A stretch of 64,000 nt of DNA, from the NCBI RefSeq assembly GCF_046630445.1, contig NC_092339.1, forward strand, positions 54,359,501-54,423,500. Direction: 5' to 3'. Positions 13,001 to 25,048 of this stretch are shown piece after piece. Numbering within the stretch: the first letter of the stretch is position 1; each line of letters opens with the position of its first letter. A model generated the notes under the pieces. It saw only the letters and a program-made list of their open reading frames with translations. It had not been told where the DNA came from and searched no databases. This DNA comes from Rutidosis leptorrhynchoides (taxonomy: Eukaryota; Streptophyta; Magnoliopsida; Asterales; Asteraceae). A program made the translations under genes and the position numbers.

Positions 13001-14494
13001 CGCAGGTTTAGGGCCTTGAATATGACAATTAGAACAAACCTCGCAAGGCAGATTCTTGAGGCACAACAAGAAGCCTTAAAGGAAGAGAATTTTGTGAAAG
13101 AGAACGTAAGAGGTATGGCTAAGAAGTTTGAGGTACGAGCAGATGGTACTAGATACTTTGCATGACGTCTTTGGGTTCCGAAGTTTGGTGAACTGCGACA
13201 ACTTGTTTTGGATGAGGCTTACAAGTCTAGGTACTCTATTCATCCTGGTTCAGGAAAGATGTATCATGATCTTAAAGAGCTATATTGGTGGCCTAATTTG
13301 AAAGGTGATGTGGCTACATATGTGGCTAAGTGTTTGACCTGTGCTAAGGTTAAAGCTGAACATCAGAAACCGTCTGGACTGTTGGTACAACCAGAGATTC
13401 TCGAGGGGAAGTGGAAAGGGATTACAATGGATTTTATTACTAAGTTACCGAGAGTTGTGGGTGGCTATGACACTATTTGGGTTATTGTAGATCGACTCAC
13501 TAAGTTGGCTCATTTTTTGCCGATTAGGGAAACAGATTCAATGGAGAAGCTTACACGTTTGTACTTGAAGGAGATTGTTTCTAGGCATGGTGTTCCTGTA
13601 TCCATTATTTCGGACCGAGACAGTAGATTTGTATCGAGGTTTTGGCGATCTTTACAGGAAGCCTTGGGAACTAGGTTAGATATGAGCATCGCTTATCATC
13701 CTCAAACAGATGGTCAGAGTGAAAGGACCATTCAGACGTTAGAAGATATGTTACGAGCATGTGTTATTAACTTTGGTAATGTGTGGGATAAATACTTGCC
13801 GCTAGCTGAGTTTTCTTATAACAACAGTTATCACGCAAGTATTCAAGCCGCACCGTTTGAAGCTCTGTATGGTAGGAAGTGTAGGTCTCCTGTCTGTTGG
13901 AATGAAGTTGGGGATGCTCAACTCACAGGTCCAGAAATTATTCACGAGACTACCGAGAAGATTGTACAGATTAAGGAAAGGTTGAGAACCGCTAGAAGTC
14001 GGCAAAAGAGTTATGCCAATATGGGAAGGAAAGATGTAGAATTTCAAGTTGGTGATTGTGTTATGTTAAAGGTTTCACCTTGAAAGGGTGTGATCTGTTT
14101 TGGTAAGAGGGGAAAGTTAAGTCCTCGTTTTGTTGGCCCGTTTGAGATCATTGAGAGAGTTGGATTGGCGGCTTATCGTTTGAAGTTGCCACAAGAACTC
14201 AGTGCTGTTCACGATGTTTTTCATGTATCGAATTTAAAGAAGTGTTTGGCCGAGGCCGACAAGACTATTCCTCTGGAAGAACTTCATGTTGATAAGAAAC
14301 TACACTTTATTGAGGAACCTATTGAAGTTATGGATCGAGAAGTTAAGACTCTTAAGCAGAGCCGAATTCCTATTGTCCGGGTTAGATGGAAGGCTAGACG
14401 CAGTCCCGAGTTCACTTGGGAGCGTGAAGATCAAATGAAGCAGAAGTATCCGCATTTGTTCCCAGATGCTGAGTCAACCCCTGCACCTGCTTAA
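10028..14494 (+). pseudogene. Chromovirus gag-pol region (broken)
   Basis: Domains in order are as follows. The retrotransposon gag domain (about 10150-10550) has SALTWWNNLV and KERMITRYRP. Zinc knuckles include [14 protein letters not shown] (about 11032-11075). The aspartic protease has [11 protein letters not shown] (about 11200). Reverse transcriptase (about 11780-12400) has the active-site segment [11 protein letters not shown]. RNase H with DASCQGFG and TDHKSL spans about 12630-12990. Integrase (about 13200-14050) has the zinc-binding region, SDRDSRF and [10 protein letters not shown]. The C-terminal chromodomain has [18 protein letters not shown] (about 14370-14430). This order defines Ty3/gypsy chromoviruses. 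The region is broken by roughly three or four interruptions and is treated as a fossil. Confidence 0.9.
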
Positions 14495-14528
14495 ATTTCG
14501 AGACGAAATTTTCGTAACGGGAAGGTAC
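14493..14528 (+). other. Palindrome and polypurine tract before the 3' LTR of the inner element
   Basis: AAATTTCGAGACGAAATTT has perfect 8-nt arms and is followed by TAACGGGAAGGTAC, which abuts the LTR start. The same arrangement precedes the outer element's LTR at 20821-20856. Confidence 0.7.
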
Positions 14529-17500
14529 TGTCACGACCCTACTTTTTCCGTTATCTTTTACCGTTAATTATTTAACGCTCGTTAACTGTTAATTGTGCTA
14601 CGTCATTTCTATGGCCTATATTGTTAAATTAATAATAATATATTAATTATTGTGTGTTATGTGAATATTTGTATTCATATTTTGAATTATACGTTTCTAC
14701 GTGTCGCGGATTTCTATCCGGCGAATCTTTTCGGTTTTAAACCAACGATCGCGTTTTTGGGATATTTAAATCCTAATTATTTTAAATATGATATTTTAAG
14801 ATCATATAATTATATAGAGTATTTATATTTATTTTTCGTCGCGCATTTGTTATCTCTCCGAATTTTTAATCGCGTAATCGTGTTTTCGCGTTTCGGGATT
14901 CGTTCGGGCTTTCGGGCCACTAGGATTTAATCACTTTAGCAAGATGGCCCACAAGTGGGGCCCACCCCATCCAAATCAGCCGAACCCCATAGGGGGGAAC
15001 CTTTCTCTTTTTTTCCATTTTCACATTACACCTTATTTTGATAAACCTAAAATTCTAATTTTGCTCTCCTTCCTCCCTTTCTCCCTTTTTGGCAATGGCA
15101 TCCATACCCCACAACATCATCTTCATCAACCAATTTTACTACTTGGATCATCAAATGGTTCATACAATCGGATTCCTCATTCCGTTCTCTACGCGATTAT
15201 ACTTCTCGTTTCTCGATTAGGGTATAAACCCTAACCCTAGAACTTTTGATTTTTCTTTATTTTTCTGTATTTTGATTATATTTTAATAGTATGATGATTA
15301 CTTGTTGTTGTAATGGTGTTTGTATGCATAGAATTACTCGTAAACACATGTTTTCGGTTTGATAAAATTGGGACAGCAGCTTTTTCGTGTATTTCTGATA
15401 TTGTGACTGTTATAAAAGTTAAAATAAAGTATCTAGATGAGTTCCTCTCATCAAGACATTAATTTTAGACTCCGGATTCATGTCGTTTCGATTCCCGGAG
15501 CCCTAGATATGATCAAAGTGGAATTTTGTTAAGATTGAATGGTGATATTGGTATGAACCAGGTTTGGTTCGACTTTGTGACCATATTTGGTGACTTTAGG
15601 GTATGTTAGTGTGTTAGGACTGATGGTGGGATGAATTTTCATGTTCGGGTCATCTCAATCCGAGCCACGAATCACCCGTTATGTCAAAAACACAATTTTG
15701 AGTAAATTGAAGTTCCAAGTAGTGTAATGGCTGTACATCACGACTTTTGGAATGTTTTTGGGGTGTTCTTGAGTGTACCAAAGTGTCGGGTGGTTTGCTT
15801 AGGCGGAGATATATGTAAGGCTCGCCGAAAACCGACACCCGAGGCTCAAGATACGACTCGATGAACTTTTGATTTAAAACTTATGATTAATTATTAAACT
15901 TATGATATAAATAATGGATTTCATTATCATTTAATTACTTATGATAAAAAAGGTAATTATTATTATTTAAGACTTATGATATATATATTTATTATATCAT
16001 TTAATTAATACTTATGATTTAATTAAACATTTTAATTAAACTTATGATTAATAATACTTTTATTATTAATGGAAAATACTTATGATAAGTATTAAACTTA
16101 CTTTATGAGATTACTATAATAAGACTTATAATAAGGATTAATTAATTATTTAATTATTATAAGGCTTAGTTATTATTTAATTATAATTTAATTATTAAAT
16201 ACTTATGATTTAATAATTATAATTAGAAACTTATGATATGATTAATAATTCATTATTAATTAATAATACTTATGATATGATTTAAAATTTATTATTAATT
16301 AATAATACTTATATTATGACTAATATTTAATTAATTAATTAAATACTTATGTTATATTAATTATATCATTTAAACTTATATTAACTTTAATAATTCATTT
16401 TAATTTAATTAAACTTATGTTATGACATAATTAGACATATTTAACTTTAGCAAACGCTATAACTTACATTATTATTATAACTTACACTTATAAAATTTAC
16501 GTTGACCATGTTTGACCAAAGTTGACTTTTGAGTTGACTTTTAGTTGACTTTGACTTTCAGTTGACTTTTGTTGACTTTCTAATTAAGGAAACTTTCCTA
16601 ACTTATAAACTTTCCTAAAAATAGAAACTTTCCAAAAATAGAAACTTTCCAAAAAATGAAACTTGCTAAAAATAGAAACTTTCTAAAAATAGAAAGTCTG
16701 TGTCCGTAAGCTGTTCCAATCAAACTGATGCATATTGAGTATTGTTCTATGTCTACTTGTAACATGTACAATAGATGTCATACTAAGACTTGACCTAAGT
16801 TAGTTATTTATATCGACCTGCTTTATTTATAGGTCGGCGTTGTGATCATTCCTGATCACTGTACTCATTTGATGTTCGCTTAATTGTGTTGGTTACTTCG
16901 TTACTATTAAGGTGAGTTATAGTCCCGTTTTTACATACTTTTCAAAGTATATTTTTGGGATGTGATTACATGCATTTTATTTCACGTTTAGACACAAGTG
17001 ACGATTAAATTTAAATTATTCATTGTGAGTTGGACAAAAATATTCCCTAGTCTGGTAACTGTAATCATTGGTTTCTACCGGTGAACGCGAATCCTACGGA
17101 TAGATCTATCGGGTTTGACAACCCCATTTCGAGCTAGTCGCGCTAGCAATTTATAATCGGAATGTTTAGTACTTCGTATTTTGTTGTAGATACACTGTCT
17201 GGTGTATATCATTATTGTGTTTGGCAAGGGTAAATAAAGGGTTAAGTGGTTACCAGGTGGCTCATTGATAATGAAATAATGTTTAATATTTTCTAACATT
17301 TTTAAATCTTGTGGTCTAAAGTTTATTCAATTATTTAAACCTATAATTCACTCAACCTTTGTGTTGATAGTTTACTCGCATGTTTTCACAGGTACTTGAG
17401 TTTATGTGATGCTTCCGCTGTGTTTAGAAGAGTCTGCATGCATTTGGGCAGATTTTTATGAAACAATTTATGAAACTTTGGCTTGCATTTGGTTTTTGAA

Positions 17501-17714
17501 TAATTAATACTTGTAGGTTGTTGACAATGTTTTGTGTCAACTTTGGATTATTAATATGTTGGGTTACTTTTAAACTACATATTTTGGTATGCTTTCCTTT
17601 TTGGGAAACTTTTGAAATAAAAGAATGCAATGTCGTTTGTTAAGTTCATTTAAGTTCGATCAAGCTGTGGGACCAAGTGACGGAGCCGTTAAGTGTTTTG
17701 ACGGGGCCATCACA
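14529..17714 (+). repeat. 3' LTR of the inner chromovirus
   Basis: It begins TGTCACGACCC and ends GCCATCACA. It carries the same telo-box, ACTTATGAT array, TTGAC cluster and tandem repeat as the 5' LTR. It is followed by GGACC, the one-mismatch partner of the left target repeat. Confidence 0.92.
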
Positions 17715-18023
17715 GGACCTATTAGAAACACCATTTTCACCCTCATTTTTTCGAATATCTCGCTATGATTATATACTATCTCAAATTTAAAACCTTATTC
17801 ACTCGCCCGTTCCTACCGACAATCATCCCGGAGTAATAAGTCAACGAGCTTCGTACCTTAGTTGTAGCCTGGAAAAATATGGTGCAAAATGTACCAGCTT
17901 CAGCAACATTATCGGTATCAACAGTACCACCAACAACAACATCCGCATCCCAAGCCTCAATTTCACAATCTGTCCCACGAACATCAACATCATATGCACC
18001 ATAGATACCAAGGAGTACTACCA

Positions 18024-18155
18024 GCAATGAACGATGAAGTATTGATCCATAACTTCATTAATATTCTGCAAAGAATATATGGATCCTAATAATTAATGAC
18101 GAAGTATTGATCCATAACTTCATTAATATTCTGCGAAGAATATGTGGTTCCTAAT
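18024..18155 (+). repeat. Short tandem duplication in the outer element internal region
   Basis: The sequence from GACGAAGTATTGATCC through AATATTCTGCRAAGAATATRTGG occurs twice, about 60 bases apart, with a few differences. Confidence 0.7.
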
Positions 18156-20820
18156 AGTTTTAGAGATTACTTATTCTAGCTCAAACCGAAAATCAAATGA
18201 GTCTAATATTATATTGACTCATTAAATCCATAATTACATCTGAAGAAAATATATATGTATATATATTTTCATAAAGATTGTGATTAAAAATTCTTTCGTA
18301 TAAACTATTAATGGTTAAAATATTTTAACGGGTAGGTAATACCCGAGGAATATTTAGATTTCACATTAATAAGTTACACTGTACATTCTTCGAATTTGAT
18401 TCAACAGTCATTTACTATCCTACTTACATCCACAGATATACGTATCCGTTCACCACAGAATAACTATTTTTATTCAATTTCATATTTGGATTTTGTCCTA
18501 ACAGAATCCAACAAGTGGCAAAATGAAGAAAACATTGGACAAATTAAAATTTGTTAGAAACAAACAAATTAACTATGAGAAATTTTGTTAAGAATCCACG
18601 CTAACAAAATCCTAGCTAACTGTTTCCAGCTAACTGTGGACTAATCAACTGAGGACTACCAATAGTGGACAATTAAAATGAATTAAAATATTGATTATAA
18701 CATATGAAACTAAATAATTCTTCAAGTTTGCCACTTAATTTTCATCTTAAACCTCATTTGTATCTTGACGATTATAATCTGCTTTCAAACCTTTCGTGAA
18801 TCTTGAAAACACCTCAATCGGGAGGATGAATCAACTGCACTTCATCTACGGAAGAAAAGATTTACGCATATAGTTATGCACCTGAAAGATTCTCGAAACC
18901 TGTATAATTGTTTAACACGTATCTGTGCTAGCTTCCTTGGCATTGTTATTCCCGAAAATAACAAAGCAATTTCTTTTCAAATTAGCCAAGTTTGTGACAG
19001 CTCCAGCAAATCAACTTCAAGTTTTTCATTCGAATAAGCCGTATTATAACGATTACTCCTTCATCATTGTTACCGGGGAACCTTTCATATCTTGCCACAT
19101 TAGCAGTAAACTTATAAACAATTTCATCAACCTTCGACTTAAGCCTCTCCGAAAAGTCATTATACTTATTCATTGAAACCCCATCATGTACTCACCTACA
19201 TTCTGTAACAATAATTGTCATACCAACTACTGGGAACCAGCAATCAGTATTTTGAAATTCGCAACGATTCTACGCCAACAATTATATGTATACATATAAC
19301 GTTTACCTCCAAGACTTACATACTTCGAATGTGAAGTTTCTGAAAAACATCTCTAACTATGAAACAGTTCTCCGAAATTAGAAAAATACTGATGAAACAG
19401 CAAAAACTATAAACGACTTTAACAGTCAAAAGTTTGATGATAAAGAATGGTATGGTGGTAAAGCTGAGAAAAAGAGAAGGTTTGGAACTGGAAAACGGAT
19501 TGAGCAGACCATGAAGGAGGCTGTGGACAAATCACAAAGACTAAACCTGCCTTCAAAGGATCTAAATGATTCAGTGTCTGCTGAAATCTTTAGTAAACAC
19601 ATTACTTCTTATTCTAAACCTTCACAGACAAATCTTCTTCACCATCCATCGATATTAGAAATTCTAAGATATCATCGTATCTTTCATTATAAATATCCTC
19701 GATATTTCTGAAGATATTTTCATAAGTATTCTTATGTGAAATCATTTATCTCTTCGCAATACCTACGATACAATATAAAAGAAACTGTGTTAGTTTCTAA
19801 ATTCTGAAAAATTCGAATTTAAAATAGGAGTGTTTTTGAAGTAGTGTTGGGAACTGAAGCATGAGTTAGTATAATATAATGACACTTGATCAATGTGATT
19901 ATATTACAGTAATTCATGCTGAGTTTCTAATGGAACGTGATGATTCACAGAACATACCGTCATCATGTGCCATTTACACGACTCTTACATTCTACTCAAT
20001 CTCTAAACATATTAAGAACATATTTTCTTGATAGTTCTATCTTTCCGAATATTCTGGTAATTTACCAAATCAAGATCGTGCCATTACGATTTCCTTCTTA
20101 GAACATTAACTATGTTCATATCAAAATCCATACGAATTCTGGACCATTATTCGCTTGACTGGAAGTCGGGAAGAGGAGACAAAAGTATGGAACCCTTGAA
20201 TATAAAAGAAAATATTAAGCTCGACAACAACACATAAATTACAAACTGTGCATATCAATACATATTGCCACGTAAAGGCACGGGAAAATTAATAACACTA
20301 TAACCCCAAGATAATAGTAGAAGTAAATAAAATCCTCCGGTGGTAGATGAAAGAGAAGAATGACAAATATGAAGGTTAGAAGTGTGTCAAGGATCAGAAC
20401 GAGATGGAGCATATTAACAAATGCTGTAAAGTATGAATTGAGGAGAAAGAATAGAAGGTGTGAGTTGTGAAAAATAAAGAAACGAAGAGGGTAGATTTAT
20501 AGTGAAATATCCGACAGAGCAATCGAAAACAGATTATTGCATTTAATCAAAGAAGATCCTAATTTCCTTATTCGCCGAAGAACCAAATTTTATTACAAAA
20601 ATTTTCTTTAAATCCCATGAATTCCGGAAATCAATCATAACTACGTCATCAGTTAAAACGATTCTACATTTACTCATTTCACTCTCTTGCGATAGCTTCA
20701 CTTATACTCTTCGCGTAATCAAATTGTTTTATCTAGATTACTCAAAGATGATAGAACTCTATTTATCAACTCATATTCGTCATGAAAACATTTTTATAGT
20801 TAGCCATGACGACCTCGATC

Positions 20821-20856
20821 AAATTTCGGGACGAAATTTCTTTAACGGGTAGGTAC
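20821..20856 (+). other. Palindrome and polypurine-type tract before the outer element's 3' LTR
   Basis: AAATTTCGGGACGAAATTT (20821-20839) is followed by TTTAACGGGTAGGTAC, which directly abuts the LTR start TGTGATGACCC at 20857. It is nearly the same as the inner chromovirus sequence at 14493-14528. Confidence 0.7.
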
Positions 20857-21027
20857 TGTGATGACCCGAAAATTTCCGATCAAATTTAAACTTAATCTTT
20901 ATATGATTTCGACACGATAAGCAAAGTCTGTAATGGTGAGTCTCGAAAATCTTGGAACTATGTTCATACAATCAATTACCCTTTGACTGTGCCCGACGAT
21001 TCACGAACAATTGTTTGTAAATAAATA

Positions 21028-21028
<1 letters not shown>

Positions 21029-21092
<64 letters not shown>

Positions 21093-21247
21093 TAAATATA
21101 AGTGTACATATATATTATCTTGAATTAATAAAGTATACTCTTATCAATTAGAATTAAAAAAATGTAAAATGACAAACAAAATAATTAAGTTATTATTAAA
21201 ATGAATACATATATATATATATAAACAGATATGTGATATTATTATGA

Positions 21248-21331
<84 letters not shown>
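21029..21331. repeat. TA microsatellite cluster in the outer 3' LTR
   Basis: Two long alternating TA tracts (about 21029-21087 and 21250-21331) are separated by AT-rich sequence. Confidence 0.9.
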
Positions 21332-21332
<1 letters not shown>

Positions 21333-22274
21333 ATTTCTAATAATAATTATTATATTGTAACATTTATAGAATATATAAATATTAAATATTCAATAGATAT
21401 ATTCATGTAATATATGATATAAATTGTAATATAAAAATATTAAATGAAATTATAAGTTTAATTATAGTTATTATATGAATATTATTACATTCATTATTAT
21501 TAATATTAATATCAATATTATTAATATTATTAAAATTATAATACTGAAATTGATACATTTGATTTGTTAATATTGTTGTTATCATTGTTAATATTATTAT
21601 TATTATAACTAGTAGTAAAGTTATAATTCTAGTTATTATAATTAATATTAGTAATATTATTAAATGTTATTATTACCATTTTCATTAAGAATTATTATTA
21701 TTATTATTAATTATTATTATTATCATTATTATTATAGTTATTAGAAAATAATACAATTTATTTAATAATATTATTATTATTATTATCATTTTTATTTATC
21801 AACATTATTATCTTTATTGATCTCATCATATTATTATTATCATTATTTTTACTTTGATCTTTATTATTATTAGTATTATTTGATATTATCAACTATTTTT
21901 ATCATTAAGATTAGTATTATCTCTATTATTATTATTAGTATTTTTATTATTACTAATATAATTATTAATCATTCATATTAATCACAATATATAAAAACTA
22001 TTAGATAACGCGTGATATCTAATTCATATCAGTATCATCATCTTTATTTTTGTCCTTGGATTTGTATATGTCGAATCCTGTCTCATTTACAAACAAAAAT
22101 CAGTTACGAATCAACCTCAGATTAATTTTTATTTATTTATTTTCTATATACTTTATATTGTTTTTGTTCGTTACTCCTTGGATCGAATAAGCTGTCAACA
22201 CACTCACTTTATATATAACAATCGATCCATTCAGTTTTTGGAACAGGTCATTCAACTTTCTATCAAAATTATCA

Positions 22275-22282
22275 CTTATAAC
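22275..22282. repeat. Left 8-bp target duplication of the hAT-type MITE
   Basis: CTTATAAC at 22275-22282 is repeated exactly at 22686-22693. Confidence 0.8.
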
Positions 22283-22685
22283 CAAGGTTGGAGATCTCGG
22301 ATCTCGGGGAGATCTCGTTTGAACATTTTTTGGGAGATCTCGGCATCTCGGAAAAATCTCGGGGAGATCTCGGATGTTGACTTACGTTGACTTTGTAGTT
22401 TTTATAATATATATATATACAAATAAATCAATATATGTATATTTATATACATTTCTATAAGATTTTACAAGAAAATCCAAGAAATGAGCGAGAAAATCTG
22501 AAAAATTACGAGATCTTATGAGAAAATTCGAGAAATGAGCGAGAAATTTTGAGAAATCGTGGATTTTACCTAGTTTGACCCCGTTGACCAAGAAATCTCG
22601 GGAGATAGACATCTCGTCTCGGCGGCCTTCCAAAAAAGAGATCTCGGAGAGATCTCGGGGAGAAATAAGGAGATTTACAACACTG
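22283..22685. mobile_element. hAT-type MITE with GAGATCTCGG subterminal repeats
   Basis: The 403-bp element starts CAAGGTTGGAGATCTC and ends with the inverse of CAGTGTTGTAAATCTC, 12 of 16 terminal bases matching. It is flanked by the perfect 8-bp duplication CTTATAAC. Eight-base duplications and CAxxGTTG termini are typical of hAT elements. Both ends carry clusters of the palindrome-containing unit GAGATCTCGG, and the centre has degenerate GAGAAA(A/T)T units. No transposase is encoded, so it is non-autonomous. It lies inside the outer 3' LTR and so inserted later than that LTR or was carried with it. Confidence 0.8.
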
Positions 22686-23284
22686 CTTATAACTAGTAAT
22701 TCAACTGATATTTATTTTAAAAATACTTGAACACCCTGTTACGACCTGTTTTAATCAAAATCCTCGAATTTGAATCGAATTTCAAAATCTATAAATGAAA
22801 TGATGTTTAAAACCTTTCACTTGAACCTTCTGTAAAGATTCAAACGTTAATTTTTCACATCATCAACGAATTTTGAGGTCAAAGTTTAGGTGTTAAAAAG
22901 TCAACGAAATTTCTTCAATTAAATTTGAAATTTCTGTAGTGATTCAAGTGAAATTGTAGGTTCAGAAAGTTTGTAAGGGTGATTGTTAACCTTTTTCATT
23001 TAGGTGTTCTGGTCTATAACTATCCCAATCTCAAAATCACCAAATGAGTTCATAAGTGTTCTTACGAACAGCACAGGAGCTGTTAAAAATTATTTTATGT
23101 TCTGTGGTTTCCAATCCACTCTTAAACAGGTCGCGTTTGTTTTATTGCTAATTATAAACCAATAAATTAATTGATGCTGTGATGGGTAATTGCCTTGGTC
23201 GATCGAATTGTCGTGAAGAAGATGAATCTGGAAATAAAATTAATACGGGTTATATAAACTGAAGTGGGTTTAAATTCAGAAATA

Positions 23285-23350
23285 CTGAAATGGACGAGTG
23301 GTTGTGGGTGTTTTCGGGTGGGCGTGAGGTCACGGGTTCGAGCCTAGCTC
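23285..23350 (+). other. tRNA-like (Pol III promoter-like) module
   Basis: TGGACGAGTGGTTG resembles a tRNA Leu/Ser A box (11 of 14 bases of TGGCCGAGTGGTCT). GGTTCGAGCCT at about 23335 matches the B-box consensus GGTTCGANNCC, and a T-run follows (AATTTTTTTAC). No complete cloverleaf was found, so it is not called a tRNA gene. A relative lies inverted at about 2505-2580. Confidence 0.45.
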
Positions 23351-23386
23351 GGAACAATTTTTTTACACTGAGTTCTTTTGAAGGTA

Positions 23387-23447
<61 letters not shown>
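23387..23447. repeat. TTA trinucleotide microsatellite
   Basis: About 20 consecutive TTA units. A similar ATT tract follows at about 23729-23781. Minus-strand translation gives a poly-Ile artefact. Confidence 0.9.
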
Positions 23448-23733
23448 GTGTATCCCTGACTAGTGCTCGAGTATATAGGATTATGCATGCTTGTACCTTT
23501 AATATTGCCGTTAGATAGGCTATGTTAAATCCTAAATTAGTTACATATGCGGTTAAGATAAGATATAAGATATGCATGTCGTTGGAAAGCTGGCGAAAAA
23601 CTATAATCTTTTCATTTAGATATCGAATGGATTCGATGAACGGATTAGAAGTTATTGTCAATTGAATTTTTGTATTATTATTAAAAATGATTATTATTAT
23701 CGTCGTTATTATCGTCGTTCTAGTTTTTATCTA

Positions 23734-23780
<47 letters not shown>

Positions 23781-24972
23781 CATTATAAATAAAAAGTATT
23801 ATTATTAAAAATTGTTATTATTATTATTACTATCGTTATTATCGTTAAAGTTATAATTAGTATTATTATTAATATTATCATTAAAATAGTTATTAGTATT
23901 ATCATTATCATAATATTTATTATTATTAGTATTATAATAATTAAAACTAATATTTGTAACACTTAATTATTATGATTAATATTATTATCGTTAAAATGAA
24001 CGCCATATAAAAGATGATTTAAAAGCTATTAACAAATTGATTAGGAAATAATGAGTATGAGTATCATGATAAAATTTAAAGATATTGATTTAGATAAAAT
24101 TATCATTTTTCATTATTTTTATCACTATTATTAAAAGTATTATTATTAATATTAAAAATATCATCTTTACAAAAATTATTATTTTTAATAGGAATATCAT
24201 TGTAAAATTTCATTATTAATAAGAATTATCATATTGTTATAATACCATTTTCGTAAATATAAATATAGTTATTATTAGTAGAATAATAATAATTATTAAA
24301 ACAAAATAATACAACTTTTACTTATTATTATTATCAATGCTATTTTATCAAATAAAAAGGTAATACAAATAATATAATTAACTTAATAAAACCTATCATA
24401 ACATTTTTATGATATTCAATGAACTTTATAAATTTTATTATCTAAGATATATAAAAGTATATTTTTATATAAAGTTTTATTTATTAATAAATGAATTATA
24501 TTATTTACTCTAATAAATCTTTTAAAAATATTTAAAAATATAAAACGACGATATTTAAACTATATAATAATCATGTATAAAATTTTGGAAATCATTTTGA
24601 GTTAAATTGACTTTTGTTAACTTCTGCATATTAGACTCGAGCATTAGGATTGTGGTACACTATGACATAACCTAAATTATTAGACAAATATTGACCAACA
24701 TATAAATATATATAATTAATATAGGTTCGTGAATCCGAGGCCAACCTTACACTTGTTCAATGATGTTATGTGTATTTTTACTACGAAATACAGTATGGTG
24801 AGTTTCATTTGCCTTTTTACCCTTTACATTTTTGGGCTGAGAATACATGCGCAACTTTTATGAATATTTTACGAAATAGACACAAGTAATTAAATCTACA
24901 TTATATGGGTGAATGATCGAAGCCGAATATGCCCCTTTTAAACTTGGTAGCCTAAGAATTAGGGAACAGACA

Positions 24973-25048
<76 letters not shown>

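Larger units (their letters stand above)
5841..17714 (+). mobile_element. Nested Ty3/gypsy chromovirus (likely Tekay/Del-like), nearly full length, broken
   Basis: The element has two direct LTRs of 3.17 and 3.19 kb, TG...CA ends, an initiator-Met-type primer-binding site, a gag-protease-RT-RNase H-integrase order, a C-terminal chromodomain, and a purine-rich tract before the 3' LTR. The order RT before integrase identifies Ty3/gypsy, and the chromodomain places it in the chromoviruses. The Tekay/Del assignment is less certain. The coding region is broken, with roughly three or four interruptions, so it is a fossil, though all domains are recognisable. LTR differences by eye run at about 2-3%. 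It sits inside the outer long-LTR element, so it inserted after that element. Confidence 0.9.
17715..20856 (+). mobile_element. Outer element internal region, right part
   Basis: Sequence continuity across the nested insertion (GGTGAACC, then TATTAGAAAC) supports a single outer element. Around 17870-18030 there is a Ser/Thr/Pro/Gln-rich remnant without a recognised domain. Two related stretches at about 18030-18080 and 18090-18150 (GACGAAGTATTGATCCATAAC) form a short tandem duplication. No pol domain is visible anywhere. The 3' end carries a palindrome and purine-rich tract. This is a fossil and non-autonomous by content. Confidence 0.6.

Noticed and set aside
17889-18089. Gln/His-rich small protein
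   Set aside because: It is an out-of-frame reading of a Ser/Thr/Pro-rich repeat stretch in the outer element, with a competing frame on the other strand.
22382-22633. Phe/Leu-rich frame within the hAT-type MITE
   Set aside because: It arises from the repeated GAGAAAATT/GAGATCTCGG units and has no transposase or other domain similarity.
23285-23350. Functional tRNA gene
   Set aside because: Box motifs are present, but no convincing acceptor stem or anticodon arm could be folded by eye.
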